This document shows, in pieces, positions 17,651 through 28,551 of a stretch of 64,000 nucleotides of DNA. The stretch spans positions 1 to 64,000 of the forward strand of contig JADKEH010000012.1 in the NCBI GenBank assembly GCA_016718155.1, written 5' to 3'. This DNA is from Candidatus Rhodoferax randersensis. GTDB taxonomy: Bacteria > Pseudomonadota > Gammaproteobacteria > Burkholderiales > Burkholderiaceae_C. The notes beneath the pieces were generated by a model. It worked only from the letters and a program-made list of their open reading frames with translations. It made no database searches and was not told the origin of the DNA. The position numbers were made by a program, and so were the translations under genes. Positions within the stretch are counted from its first letter, which is position 1. The number at the start of each line of letters is the position of its first letter.

Positions 17651-17677
17651 GCGCCGATTGTGCCTGCGGCCAGACCC

Positions 17678-20290
<2,613 letters not shown>

Positions 20291-20314
20291 ACGGTTCTCC
20301 TTCATTCAAACCCA

Positions 20315-20341
20315 ACTTGGGTTGACTCGCGCCATTTCAAG
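20315..20341 (-). promoter_or_regulatory. Sigma-32 (RpoH) heat-shock promoter of clpB
   Basis: On the minus strand CTTGAAA (-35) and CCCAAGT (-10) are separated by 13 nt. This is close to the sigma-32 consensus CTTGAAA-N(11-16)-CCCATNT. The -10 ends 24 nt before the clpB ATG. No CIRCE element is seen here. Confidence 0.8.
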
Positions 20342-20387
20342 TGAAGCGCCCGCCGGTGTACGTGACTAAAATCAACAACACCCCTAA

Positions 20388-20440
20388 TCCGTTGAGAACA
20401 GAGCTTGTTCGCCTCGCGTGGCTACGGTCTGTCCCGCAAG
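20388..20440. repeat. REP-like palindrome, GGACAGA subfamily, abutting a start codon
   Basis: A single copy with flank AACACCCCTAATCCGTTGA, a slightly changed left arm (GAACAGAG), right arm GGTCTGTCC and the end CGCAAG. Inner stem is GCC / GGC around TCGCGT. Its end is 3 nt before the ATG of the next gene, so the hairpin would lie in that gene's ribosome-binding region. Confidence 0.85.
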
Positions 20441-20443
20441 TCA

Positions 20444-21010
20444 ATGAAAATTCACCAACTGCAAGCAACTTACCTGGTCGAACACGACCGCATCCTGGTC
20501 CGCCTGAACACCCATGCGGGCGAAGAACTGCGACTGTGGCTGACCCGGCGCATGGTCAGGAACCTGTTTCCGCACATGCTGCAAGCCTCAGCCGAACTCG
20601 CCGCAGCGCCAGCACTGTTGGCCAGCCACGATGGCGCCGACCGCCGCGCCTTGGCCGAATTCAACAAGCAGGAAACGCTGCAGAACACCGACTTCGCCAC
20701 GCCCTTCAATACCCAGGCAGCGGTGTTACCCATCGGCAGCGAGCCCCTGCTGGCCACCACCGTGCACGTCACGCCCACCGAAAAGGGCTCGCTGCGCATT
20801 GGCTTTGAAGAGAAGGTGCCCGGCGCGGCCAAACCGCGCGGCTTCGAGGTCACGCTCGGCCCGGGCTTGTTGCCAGGCTTCATGCACTTGCTGGAACTCG
20901 CGCTCAAGCATGCTGACTGGGGCATTGCGCTGCGCGACGTGGTGCCCGTCGAGCAAGCCAGCCCGGTTGACGCCTTCGCCGCCGCGCAGCCGCCCAAGTA
21001 CCTGAACTAA
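20444..21010 (+). CDS. Conserved protein of unknown function
   Basis: The 188-residue protein (MKIHQLQATYLVEHDRILVR) looks soluble and mixed alpha/beta; I recognise no catalytic motif. The first 50 residues (beta strands, then ELRLWLTRRMVRNLFPHML) have the look of proteins found near FimV or pilus genes, but this is only an impression. ATG at 20444 is chosen because a reading frame starting upstream would run through the palindromic repeat. No clear Shine-Dalgarno is visible apart from repeat sequence (CGCAAG). Confidence 0.6.
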   Translation: MKIHQLQATYLVEHDRILVRLNTHAGEELRLWLTRRMVRNLFPHMLQASAELAAAPALLASHDGADRRALAEFNKQETLQNTDFATPFNTQAAVLPIGSEPLLATTVHVTPTEKGSLRIGFEEKVPGAAKPRGFEVTLGPGLLPGFMHLLELALKHADWGIALRDVVPVEQASPVDAFAAAQPPKYLN

Positions 21011-21047
21011 TCCACCGTGCCCGTTGGCACCCAACACCGCGCGCGGC

Positions 21048-23009
21048 TCAGGCGGGAGCAGTTGGAATCGTGACCGGCCCGCCACTGTGGGTGTCGCTCA
21101 AGTCAAGGTCAAGTTCGCTGATGGGGCCCGCATCGACCAACCCGATATCGGGCTGCGCCGAGTCCTGCGCCGACTGTGTCGCGCCCGCGCCCGGCGGCAG
21201 CGTGGCCGGCCGGGCAAGCTCGCGGCGAGCCGCTGCCGACGCGGTGGCGAGCAGGCTGCCATTGCTGCCGGCCGACAGACCGACCAGGGTCTGCCCGACC
21301 GCGTGCAGAAACAACAGGTCACGAAATGCGGCCAGGTCAAAGGGCTGGCTGCCGCTGCCCCAGGGGTCACGCAGGATACAGGCCTCGATGACCGCCAGCA
21401 CCTTCGGGTCAGGCCAAAGCTTGGCAATGGCGGACACCACATCTGGGTAGGCCTCCAGGCTCTTGCCTTCGTCCTTGAACAGCACAAACTCGGGGGCGTT
21501 GGCGTTGAACAGCAAGTTGAAATCCTCGCGGACGCGCCGGAAGTCAGTCTTGTGACTGGGCGTGTGCAGCAGCGCGAGCAAGTCCAGATAGACCAGCGGG
21601 TTGGGTGCATCGGTGGCGCTGATCTGATCCTCCAGGACCCGAATCGCCCGATCGGGCTGTCCGAGCGATACGAAGAACTCCGCCTGCTGGCGAATGTCAA
21701 AGACCGCATCCGCACTCAAACCGCCCGGCTTGGATGGCGCGACCGTTTCCTGCGCCCGCGCCGGTGTCGGTGTCGGCACGCGGATCGCGTTTTGGGGTGC
21801 CCCAGACTGCATCAAGCTGTCAAAGTTCGACTCGCTCATCTCGATCAGGCTGACATCCACCTCGGAGGTTGGCCCGTTCCGGTCCAGCAGGTCCGACATG
21901 GCCTGCAGGCGCGACGTCCTGGAACCAACTGAGTCCGGCGCCGGCCTTGGCTCGGACGCTGCCACGGGCACCGCCATCGGGCGGGATTGCGGTCCTTGCG
22001 GCGCCGCCGCCACGCCGCTCCAGGCAGGCGTCTGGCGCCGACGAGTGCTCCACAAGCCCAAGGCAGCCAGACCAGCCAACAGGAGCGCCAACAAGCCATA
22101 AAACAACCCGCTGGGCAAACGCTCGGCCTCGGCCTGTTGCAGACGCGTTTTCAAGTCCAGCAGACTCGCCTCGTTCTTGGCAGCCAGGGCCAGCAGGGCC
22201 TTCACATCCGCCTCCAGGGTCTGCACTTTACGGGCATCGGTCGACAGGTCCGGCTTGATCGCTTCGGCCGTGGCCGATTCAAGCGTGGCGACGCGGTCCG
22301 ACAGCATCTCCAGGGAATCCAGCACCAACCGCGCCTTGGCCACTGGCGGTACGCTCTGGCGGCGTTCTTTGTCGGCTGACGGTTTCGGCGGTGTTGACGC
22401 GCCAGCCTTTGGTCCTTGGCGCTGCTTCGGCACGGCCTTGGCGGATGGCGCTTGCTTGACGGGCCGAGTCGACGTGCTGGGTACCGCCTTGGCCGACACC
22501 ACGGGCACGTGACTGGCGGCAACCGGCGCAAGGGCTGCCGCGCCGAGTTCAATCGGCACCCCCGTTGGCGGGTCCAGCCGCGCCAGCGTCAGCTCGGGTG
22601 AAGGCCCATCACGCAAGGCGGAAGGCACGACAATTTCACTCGGCAAGTCGGCCAGCATCACATACTGTCGGGTCACTTTCTGGCCGCAAGTGGAGCGCAC
22701 CTGCACCGTCACAACGGGTTCGTCCACGGTCGCCACGGAAGCGATCCGGACATCCGTCACCTGAGGCTGAGCGCCAGCCTGGGCCAGCACGCGCACGCCG
22801 CTGGCCTCCTGGCGGGCATCGCCGTGGTAGACCTCAGCCTGGAAACACGATGACAACGCGTCTTCTCCGACCGCACCGTGAACCTGGATCACCAGGTCCA
22901 GCGGTCGCCCAATCAGCGCCGCACCCGTCGCCGACCCGAGCACCAGACCATGGCTAGCGCCAGTCACGCACAGCAGCGCAAGCCCGAAAACTCTACCCCG
23001 TGAATCCAT
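21048..23009 (-). CDS. FimV/HubP-like inner-membrane protein
   Basis: The 653-residue protein has a signal sequence, then a periplasmic FimV N-terminal domain (GRPLDLVIQVHGAVGEDALSS). A Pro/Ala/Lys-rich linker and a coiled coil (about residues 230-285) follow, then one membrane helix (PSGLFYGLLALLLAGLAALG) and a cytoplasmic part ending in TPR-like helices (QQAEFFVSLGQPDRAIRVLE). FimV/HubP proteins organise the cell pole and support type IV pili and twitching. No LysM motif is obvious to me and no pilus gene is nearby. ATG at 23009 has GAAGGAT before it. The gene is an unexpected neighbour between clpB and moaE. Confidence 0.75.
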   Translation of the reverse strand: MDSRGRVFGLALLCVTGASHGLVLGSATGAALIGRPLDLVIQVHGAVGEDALSSCFQAEVYHGDARQEASGVRVLAQAGAQPQVTDVRIASVATVDEPVVTVQVRSTCGQKVTRQYVMLADLPSEIVVPSALRDGPSPELTLARLDPPTGVPIELGAAALAPVAASHVPVVSAKAVPSTSTRPVKQAPSAKAVPKQRQGPKAGASTPPKPSADKERRQSVPPVAKARLVLDSLEMLSDRVATLESATAEAIKPDLSTDARKVQTLEADVKALLALAAKNEASLLDLKTRLQQAEAERLPSGLFYGLLALLLAGLAALGLWSTRRRQTPAWSGVAAAPQGPQSRPMAVPVAASEPRPAPDSVGSRTSRLQAMSDLLDRNGPTSEVDVSLIEMSESNFDSLMQSGAPQNAIRVPTPTPARAQETVAPSKPGGLSADAVFDIRQQAEFFVSLGQPDRAIRVLEDQISATDAPNPLVYLDLLALLHTPSHKTDFRRVREDFNLLFNANAPEFVLFKDEGKSLEAYPDVVSAIAKLWPDPKVLAVIEACILRDPWGSGSQPFDLAAFRDLLFLHAVGQTLVGLSAGSNGSLLATASAAARRELARPATLPPGAGATQSAQDSAQPDIGLVDAGPISELDLDLSDTHSGGPVTIPTAPA

Positions 23010-23119
23010 AGGTATCCTTCCCACAGCCTTCTTGATTTGACTTCATTCTCCCACAGGGGAGGCCGGTTCGGCTGAGGCCTTGATAACGGGAGTCAACTAG
23101 GGGCCCCAGGCGCCCGAAA

Positions 23120-23635
23120 TCAACCGTTGGACACCGCAATACCCCAGCGGGCCAACGCTGCGTCGTCGCTGGTGCGCGCATCAACCCAGCGGGCACCCTC
23201 GGGCGTGGCTTCCTTTTTCCAGAATGGCGCTTGCGTCTTGAGGTAATCCATCAGGAACTCGCATGCCTGGAAGCTCTCGCCCCGATGTGCCGAGGTGACG
23301 GCCACCATCACGATCTGGTCCAGCGGCTGCAGCAGCCCGACACGGTGAATCACCCGCGCGCCGAAGATGTCGAAGCGCCGATGCGCCTCGTCGATCATCG
23401 CCTCGATCGACTTCTCGGTCATGCCGGGGTAATGCTCCAGTTCCATCGACTGAACACGGTCGGCTGAGTCTTGGTTGAGCGTGGACGCCCGATTGCGATC
23501 GCGCACGGTGCCGACGAAGCTGCAGACGGCGCCCACGCGCGTGTCATGGGCGCGCAACGCCGTCACTTCTTGGCTCAAATCAAAATCCGCGGTCTGAATG
23601 ACCACGCGTGGCGGGGAAACTGCTCTGGAACTCAT
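23120..23635 (-). CDS. moaE: Molybdopterin synthase large subunit MoaE
   Basis: Catalytic subunit that, with MoaD thiocarboxylate, inserts sulfur into precursor Z to form molybdopterin. The 171-residue protein shows MELEHYPGMTEKSIEAMIDE, RVIHRVGLLQPLDQIVMVAV, SAHRGESFQACEFLMDYLK and KTQAPFWKKEATPEG, including the active-site Lys in the last two segments. ATG at 23635 is chosen over longer, non-conserved frames. MoaD lies 1.7 kb away, beyond an opposite-strand DapA gene, which breaks the usual moaD-moaE adjacency. Confidence 0.93.
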   Translation of the reverse strand: MSSRAVSPPRVVIQTADFDLSQEVTALRAHDTRVGAVCSFVGTVRDRNRASTLNQDSADRVQSMELEHYPGMTEKSIEAMIDEAHRRFDIFGARVIHRVGLLQPLDQIVMVAVTSAHRGESFQACEFLMDYLKTQAPFWKKEATPEGARWVDARTSDDAALARWGIAVSNG

Positions 23636-23908
23636 GGCGTCATTGTGGCACTGCCGCGAGGACCGAGTGCTAAGATGCCACCATGTTGGCCCGCGCTCTG
23701 TCCACCGTCCGTCACACCGCCAGCGGTGCGCCTGGCGTCGCCATGGGGCAGGCAAGCAAACTCGACAAACCGACGCTCATCTGACCGGAGCGGCGGCTCC
23801 GTCCTCGGATGAGCGATGGAGCCCACTCAGGACCCTTCCCACTGGACCTCCACGCACTTCTGAAGAGGGATGACTCCATCGGTCGGCGTACTCGAAAGGA
23901 ACACACTC

Positions 23909-24796
23909 GTGGCAAGCACTGTCGATTTCTCCGGGCTCTGGATTCCCCTGGTCACCCCGTTTCGCGACAAAGCGGTTGACCACCACGCGCTGGCCGGCCT
24001 GGTCAAGTACTTGGCGCCAAAGGGCGTCGCTGGTTTCGTGGTGTGTGGCTCCACTGGCGAGGCAGCGGCGTTGAGCGAGGCGGAGCAACTCGCCGTGCTC
24101 GACACCGTGCAGCAGCACGCCAACCGGCTGCCTCTAATCATGGGCGTCTCGGGCTACCACCTGCCCAAAACGCTGGCCTGGGTCGAGTCACTCGCCAGCA
24201 AGTCGCTGGCGGGCGTGCTGGTCAGTGCGCCGTGCTACATCCGGCCCTCGCAATCGGGCTTGGTGCACTGGTTCGAAGCGATCGCCCAAGCCAGCGCGGT
24301 GCCACTGGTGGTGTACGACATCCCCTACCGCACCGGCGCCGTCCTGCAGCGCGAGACCCTGCTGCAACTGGCGGCAAACCCCAACATCGCCGCCATCAAG
24401 GATTGTGGTGGTGACGCGGCCAAGACCGCTGCGCTGCTGGCCGACGGTCGCCTGCAGGTGCTAACCGGCGAGGACCTGCAGATCTTCAGCGCAGTGACTC
24501 AGGGCGGCTCAGGCGCGATTGCCGCCAGCGCGCATGTGCACACCGAGCGCTTTGCGACCATCATCGAGCTGCTCACCCGTGGCGACCTGGCGAAAGCCCG
24601 CGCGTTGTGGAGCGGTTTGCCCGAATTGATTGAGGCCCTGTTTGCCGAGCCCAACCCAGGGCCGGTCAAAGCGCTGCTGGCACACCACGGGTTGATGCGC
24701 AACGAGTTGCGCCGACCCATGATGGAGGCGCGTGCGGACTCGCTCGAACGGCTGGTGCGGCTGCATGACGGGATGGGACCGGTTTCGAACGCATAG
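23909..24796 (+). CDS. DapA-family aldolase (4-hydroxy-tetrahydrodipicolinate synthase-like)
   Basis: The 295-residue TIM-barrel protein has the family signature CGSTGEAAALSE, Tyr in VVYDIPYRTG and the Schiff-base Lys in IAAIKDCGGD. DapA condenses pyruvate with aspartate semialdehyde in lysine synthesis, but this family also holds other pyruvate-dependent lyases, and YDIPYRTG departs slightly from YNVPGRT of true DapA. The GTG at 23909 has GAAAGGA 8 nt upstream. It lies on the opposite strand between moaE and moaD. The 273 nt upstream (23636-23908) hold no recognisable gene. Confidence 0.8.
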   Translation: MASTVDFSGLWIPLVTPFRDKAVDHHALAGLVKYLAPKGVAGFVVCGSTGEAAALSEAEQLAVLDTVQQHANRLPLIMGVSGYHLPKTLAWVESLASKSLAGVLVSAPCYIRPSQSGLVHWFEAIAQASAVPLVVYDIPYRTGAVLQRETLLQLAANPNIAAIKDCGGDAAKTAALLADGRLQVLTGEDLQIFSAVTQGGSGAIAASAHVHTERFATIIELLTRGDLAKARALWSGLPELIEALFAEPNPGPVKALLAHHGLMRNELRRPMMEARADSLERLVRLHDGMGPVSNA

Positions 24797-25356
24797 GCGG
24801 CGTTCACGCGGTCGATGTAGTGGTTTGGCGGGAACTGGGGAACGCTTGCGCCACGCCCATCGGTTGGCGAACGCGCCGGGCGTCCGTGCCGGGTCGCTTG
24901 CGCGCTCGCGGGCCAACGGGTCACTATGCGAAGACCGCTTCGTCACGCGCGCAATCGGCGCGCGGGCTCTGCGGCAACCGCAAATTGGCTCCAGCGCCCC
25001 GGCACAGCCACCCGACACGTCTGCCAGCAAGGCAATTGGGAAATTGAGAAATTGGGGTCAGAAATTGGGGTCAGATTCCAATTACTCGCCGAAGCGTCAT
25101 GCATCCATCCCCACCCATCTAGTTCGCTCGTACAAGGTCGGTGGCTGGGGTGGCCGGGCGCAGGTTCGATTCGCGCATGCCACAGAGCAGGCGTGCCAAC
25201 CCCCTACTTCAAGCGGCGACCTCAGCGCAGCCGGGCCGCGGCGCGCGAGCCTGAACCGGAGAACGGCCACCCCGGCCGCCGGCCGTGCCAACTCTGCTGG
25301 CTCTTGGCTTCCGAATCTCGAAGCAGCCAAACCAAAGATGACGAAGAAAACGAAAC
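24797..25356. other. Intergenic region between dapA-like gene and moaD
   Basis: 560 nt with no convincing gene in any frame. It holds a REP-like fragment (25033-25085) and, near 25160, a T-loop-like GGTTCGATTC without a proper stem. Composition is locally less even than in the flanking genes, as expected for decayed inserted DNA. Confidence 0.6.
25033..25085. repeat. REP-like fragment, GGTCAGA subfamily, repeated left arms
   Basis: GAAATTGGGGTCAGA occurs twice in a row (25048-25075), the second running into TTCCAATTA. This is the left half of the subfamily seen at 7914-8015, without the TCTGACC right arm. Confidence 0.7.
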
Positions 25357-25608
25357 CTACCCGCCCGTGACCGGCGGAAAAAACGCCACCTCGGCGCCAT
25401 CGACCAGAGCAGCCGCTTCATCGCTCATCACTTGATTTAGAGCCATGCGCACAGCTCGGCCGCGGGCCAGGCTTTCGGCATGGGCACCACCGCGGGATAT
25501 CAATGCATCGCGCAACTCTGCCAGGGTCGCCGCCCGCGTGTGCAGCGACTCCGACGGCAGGCCAATGGTTTCGCGAATCGAAGCAAAGTACTTGATGGTG
25601 ATGTTCAT
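25357..25608 (-). CDS. moaD: Molybdopterin synthase sulfur-carrier subunit MoaD
   Basis: Ubiquitin-like sulfur carrier of 83 residues, ending FFPPVTGG. The terminal Gly-Gly is adenylated and thiocarboxylated before donating sulfur in the MoaD-MoaE complex. The ATG at 25608 overlaps the moeA stop by 4 nt, so the two are translationally coupled. The partner moaE is separated by 1.7 kb. Confidence 0.93.
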   Translation of the reverse strand: MNITIKYFASIRETIGLPSESLHTRAATLAELRDALISRGGAHAESLARGRAVRMALNQVMSDEAAALVDGAEVAFFPPVTGG

Positions 25609-26837
25609 ACCATGAGTTCCGAGAAAGGAATGAAACGCACCACGTCGCCGTGGGCCACGGTCTGCCCCGGCGCAAGGTCCACCAGCCCATCGCCCCAGAC
25701 GGCCGATGTCAACACGCCTGAACTCTGGTTGCCAAACAACTCCAATCCACCCTCGGCATTGCGCCGCACGCGCAGAAATTCTCGGCGTTTGTCGGCCTTG
25801 GGCCAATTGAAATGAGCGTTGACAGCTATTGTTTTTATAGCAACCTCACGACAGCCGGAAAGCTGCAGCAGAAACGGCCGCACCAACAACAGGAAGGTGA
25901 CAAAGCTCGACACAGGGTTTCCCGGCAGGCCGATGAAGTGCGTGCCACCAACCTGGCCGTAGGCAAACGGCTTGCCCGGCTTGATGGCGATCTGCCACAG
26001 GTTGAGTTCGCCAAGGCTCTGCACGGCCGGCTTGATGTGGTCCTCTTCACCCACCGAGACTCCGCCGCTGGTCAGGATCAGGTCATGCGCCTGCGCGGCG
26101 CCACGCAGCGCCTGCACGGTGGCGTCCAGCCGGTCTGGGACGATGCCTAAATCCGTGACCTCGCAGCCCAGGCGCAGCAGCAGTGCGCGGAGGAAGAACC
26201 GGTTGGAGTTGTAGATCGCACCCTGGCGCATGTCCTGCGGTGCCACGTCGCCGGGCATCACCAGTTCATCACCGGTCGAGAACAGCGCCACGCGCAGCTT
26301 GCGCCGCACGGTCAGTTGCGCCATGCCGACGCTGGCGGCCAGCCCCAGGGACGCCGGGTTCAGGCGCTCGCCCTGGCCCAGCACCACGGCGCCGCGGGTC
26401 ACATCTTCGCCGGCGCGGCGAATCCACTGCCCAAGGGGCGGGACGGTATTGACGCGCACCGCGTGGCCGTCATCGACCGAATCGCAGTCCTCCTGCATCA
26501 CGATGGCGTCGGCCCCGCTGGGCACCGGCGCACCGGTGAAGATGCGCGCGGCCGTGCCGGGCAACAAGGCGGCGCCACTGCTGCCGGCCGCAATGCGCTG
26601 GCTGACCGGCAACACCGCGCCGGAGCGCGCCACGTCGGCGCATCGCAGGGCATAGCCGTCCATGGAACTGTTGTCCTGCGGCGGCACGTGCAGAGCAGAC
26701 ACCACATCCTGGGCCAGCACACGACCATCCGCATCGAAGGTGGCCACCTGCTCAGTGTCGGCCAGGGGCCGGGCGCGGGCCATCAATTCGGCCAGCGCCT
26801 CGTCCAACGGCCTCAAGGGCGCCCGCGGCGTGCTCAC
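25605..26837 (-). CDS. moeA: Molybdopterin molybdenumtransferase MoeA
   Basis: Inserts molybdate into adenylated molybdopterin. The 410-residue protein has the four-domain MoeA pattern: N-terminal PLDEALAELMARARPL, the DNSSMDGYALR loop, ARIFTGAPVPSGADAIVMQED, the MoaB-like domain with ILTSGGVSVGEEDHI and a C-terminal beta-barrel (LPGNPVSSFVTFLLLVRPFL). The GTG at 26837 is used because it gives the conserved N-terminus 10 nt after the thrC stop and has GAGGGT before it. thrC-moeA-moaD form one operon. Confidence 0.94.
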   Translation of the reverse strand: MSTPRAPLRPLDEALAELMARARPLADTEQVATFDADGRVLAQDVVSALHVPPQDNSSMDGYALRCADVARSGAVLPVSQRIAAGSSGAALLPGTAARIFTGAPVPSGADAIVMQEDCDSVDDGHAVRVNTVPPLGQWIRRAGEDVTRGAVVLGQGERLNPASLGLAASVGMAQLTVRRKLRVALFSTGDELVMPGDVAPQDMRQGAIYNSNRFFLRALLLRLGCEVTDLGIVPDRLDATVQALRGAAQAHDLILTSGGVSVGEEDHIKPAVQSLGELNLWQIAIKPGKPFAYGQVGGTHFIGLPGNPVSSFVTFLLLVRPFLLQLSGCREVAIKTIAVNAHFNWPKADKRREFLRVRRNAEGGLELFGNQSSGVLTSAVWGDGLVDLAPGQTVAHGDVVRFIPFSELMV

Positions 26838-26847
26838 TGGCGCACCC

Positions 26848-28389
26848 TCATGCGCAATGCCGGGCGATGAAGGATTTGATCGCCTCCACATCCGCGGCCA
26901 TGGTGGTGACGCGTTTGGGCAAGGCCTCGATACCCTGGAACTTGGCCGGCCGGTCCGGCTCGCGGCCCAGCGCTTCCACAATGGTGGCGGCGAATTTGAT
27001 CGGCAAGGCGGTCTCCAGAACGATCATCGGCACGCCCGGCGTCAGGTGCTCGCGCGCCACCTTCAAGCCGTCGGCGGTGTGGGTATCCACCATCACGCCA
27101 AAGCGCTCGAAGGTGTCGCGAATGGTCGCCAAGCGGTCGGCATGTGTGCTCTTGCCACTGACAAAACCGTAGGTCGTGGCGGCCTGCGCGAAGGCCGGGT
27201 CGGCGCCCAGATCAAAACGTCCAGACGTTGACAGTTGCCCGCCGAATAACGACTGTGTCTTGGCGGCGTCACGTCCCAATAGATCGAACACAAAGCGCTC
27301 GAAGTTGGAGGCTTTGGAGATGTCCATCGACGGACTGGACGTTTCGTGTGTGTCGGCGCTGGCGCGCACCCGGTAGACGCCGGTGCGAAAGAACTCGTCC
27401 AGCACGTCGTTCTCATTGGTGGCCACCACCAATTGCGCAATGGGCAGCCCCATCATGCGCGCCACATGACCGGCGCAGACGTTGCCAAAGTTGCCCGACG
27501 GCACCGTGAAGCTGACAGTTGTCGGTGGGCAATTCTCCGACGGGCCGCCCCTAGGAGAATTAGCCCCCTCGGGGGGCAGCGAACCACGCGCAGCGGGGAG
27601 CGTGGGGGCCTCCTCGGTCGCCTGAAAATAGCCGGCGAAGTAGTAGACGACCTGTGCCAGCAGCCGCGCCCAGTTGATCGAGTTAACCGTGCCAATGCGG
27701 TACTGGCGCTTGAACGCCAAATCGTTGGAGACCGCCTTGACCATGTCCTGGCAATCGTCGAACACGCCTTCGACCGCGATGTTGTGGATGTTCTCGTCCA
27801 TCAGACTGAACATCTGCGCCTGCTGGAACGGGCTCATGCGTCCGGCCGGCGAAGTCATGAACACGCGCACACCCTTCTTGCCGCGCATGGCGTACTCGGC
27901 GGCGCTGCCGGTGTCACCGCTGGTGGCGCCCAGGATGTTGAGTTCCTGCCCGCGCCGGGCCAGCTCGTACTCGAACAGATTGCCCAGCAACTGCATGGCC
28001 ATGTCCTTGAAGGCCAGCGTCGGGCCGTTGGACAGCGCTTCAAGGTACAGGGGCGGCTGCGTCGAACCGGTGTCTGCATCCTGCAATCGGGTCAGCGGCA
28101 CGATGGCCGCCGTGCCGTAGACCGCCTCGGTGTAGGTCTTCTCGCACAGCGCCTTCAGGTCGGCGCCCGCAATGTCGTCGATGTACAGCGACAGGATCTC
28201 GAACGCCAGGGCCGCATAGCCGCCGCTGGCGCCATTGGCGTAGATGCCACGCCACCGCTCCAGCGTGGCCGCATCGACGTGCGGGTACGAGGCCGGCAAG
28301 TACAGGCCGCCATCGGGTGCCAGACCTTCGAGCAGGATTTCACAGAAACGGCGGGGCGTGGTGTCGCCACGGGTGGATAGGTAGTGCAT
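26848..28389 (-). CDS. thrC: Threonine synthase with a repeat-derived in-frame insertion
   Basis: PLP enzyme converting O-phosphohomoserine to threonine. The 513-residue protein has MHYLSTRGDTTPRRF at its start, PLP Lys in NGPTLAFKDMAMQ, and GNLFEYELARRG, VPSGNFGNVCAGH and NENDVLDEFF segments. Between YYFAGYFQAT and VSFTVPSGNFGN, where I expect only a few residues, lie about 32 extra ones (EEAPTLPAARGSLPPEGANS and following), encoded by a palindromic DNA repeat. Without it the length would be about 481, close to the usual value. The reading frame is kept, so the enzyme may still work. hom lies 3.1 kb upstream, beyond the cyclase/FecR pair. Confidence 0.95.
   Translation of the reverse strand: MHYLSTRGDTTPRRFCEILLEGLAPDGGLYLPASYPHVDAATLERWRGIYANGASGGYAALAFEILSLYIDDIAGADLKALCEKTYTEAVYGTAAIVPLTRLQDADTGSTQPPLYLEALSNGPTLAFKDMAMQLLGNLFEYELARRGQELNILGATSGDTGSAAEYAMRGKKGVRVFMTSPAGRMSPFQQAQMFSLMDENIHNIAVEGVFDDCQDMVKAVSNDLAFKRQYRIGTVNSINWARLLAQVVYYFAGYFQATEEAPTLPAARGSLPPEGANSPRGGPSENCPPTTVSFTVPSGNFGNVCAGHVARMMGLPIAQLVVATNENDVLDEFFRTGVYRVRASADTHETSSPSMDISKASNFERFVFDLLGRDAAKTQSLFGGQLSTSGRFDLGADPAFAQAATTYGFVSGKSTHADRLATIRDTFERFGVMVDTHTADGLKVAREHLTPGVPMIVLETALPIKFAATIVEALGREPDRPAKFQGIEALPKRVTTMAADVEAIKSFIARHCA
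27521..27618. repeat. Palindromic GC-rich repeat inserted in frame in thrC
   Basis: Two inverted pairs mark it: AATTCTCC (27531) / GGAGAATT (27554), and GCCCCC (27563) / GGGGGC (27604) with the motif CTCGGGGGGCAGCGAA inside. To my recollection, similar elements (GCCCCC...GGGGGCAGCGA) are common between genes in Comamonadaceae. Here the copy is inside a coding sequence and is open in the thrC frame. Confidence 0.8.
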
Positions 28390-28551
28390 GCGGTCGAATC
28401 GGGGCTGGAGGAAAAGTGACGGAAGCCGTGGCGCGCAGACCAGGGAGCGCTCAATTTTACAGGGCCATGCCCGATGGACGCTCAAGCGTTCCCGCGCGCG
28501 GGGTGGGTCTGAACAACCCTGCCACCCAGTTGCCCGGTGGCGTTGGCTCGC

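Noticed and set aside
23683..23784. 34-codon ORF (MLARALSTVRHTASGAPG...) with a TAAGAT box upstream
   Set aside because: No family, no clear ribosome-binding site and no comparative support; could be a leader but nothing in sequence decides it.
25140..25200. tRNA-like 3' half (GGTTCGATTC) in the gap after the dapA-like gene
   Set aside because: The bases around the T-loop-like segment do not form a 5-bp stem and no acceptor or anticodon arm can be drawn.
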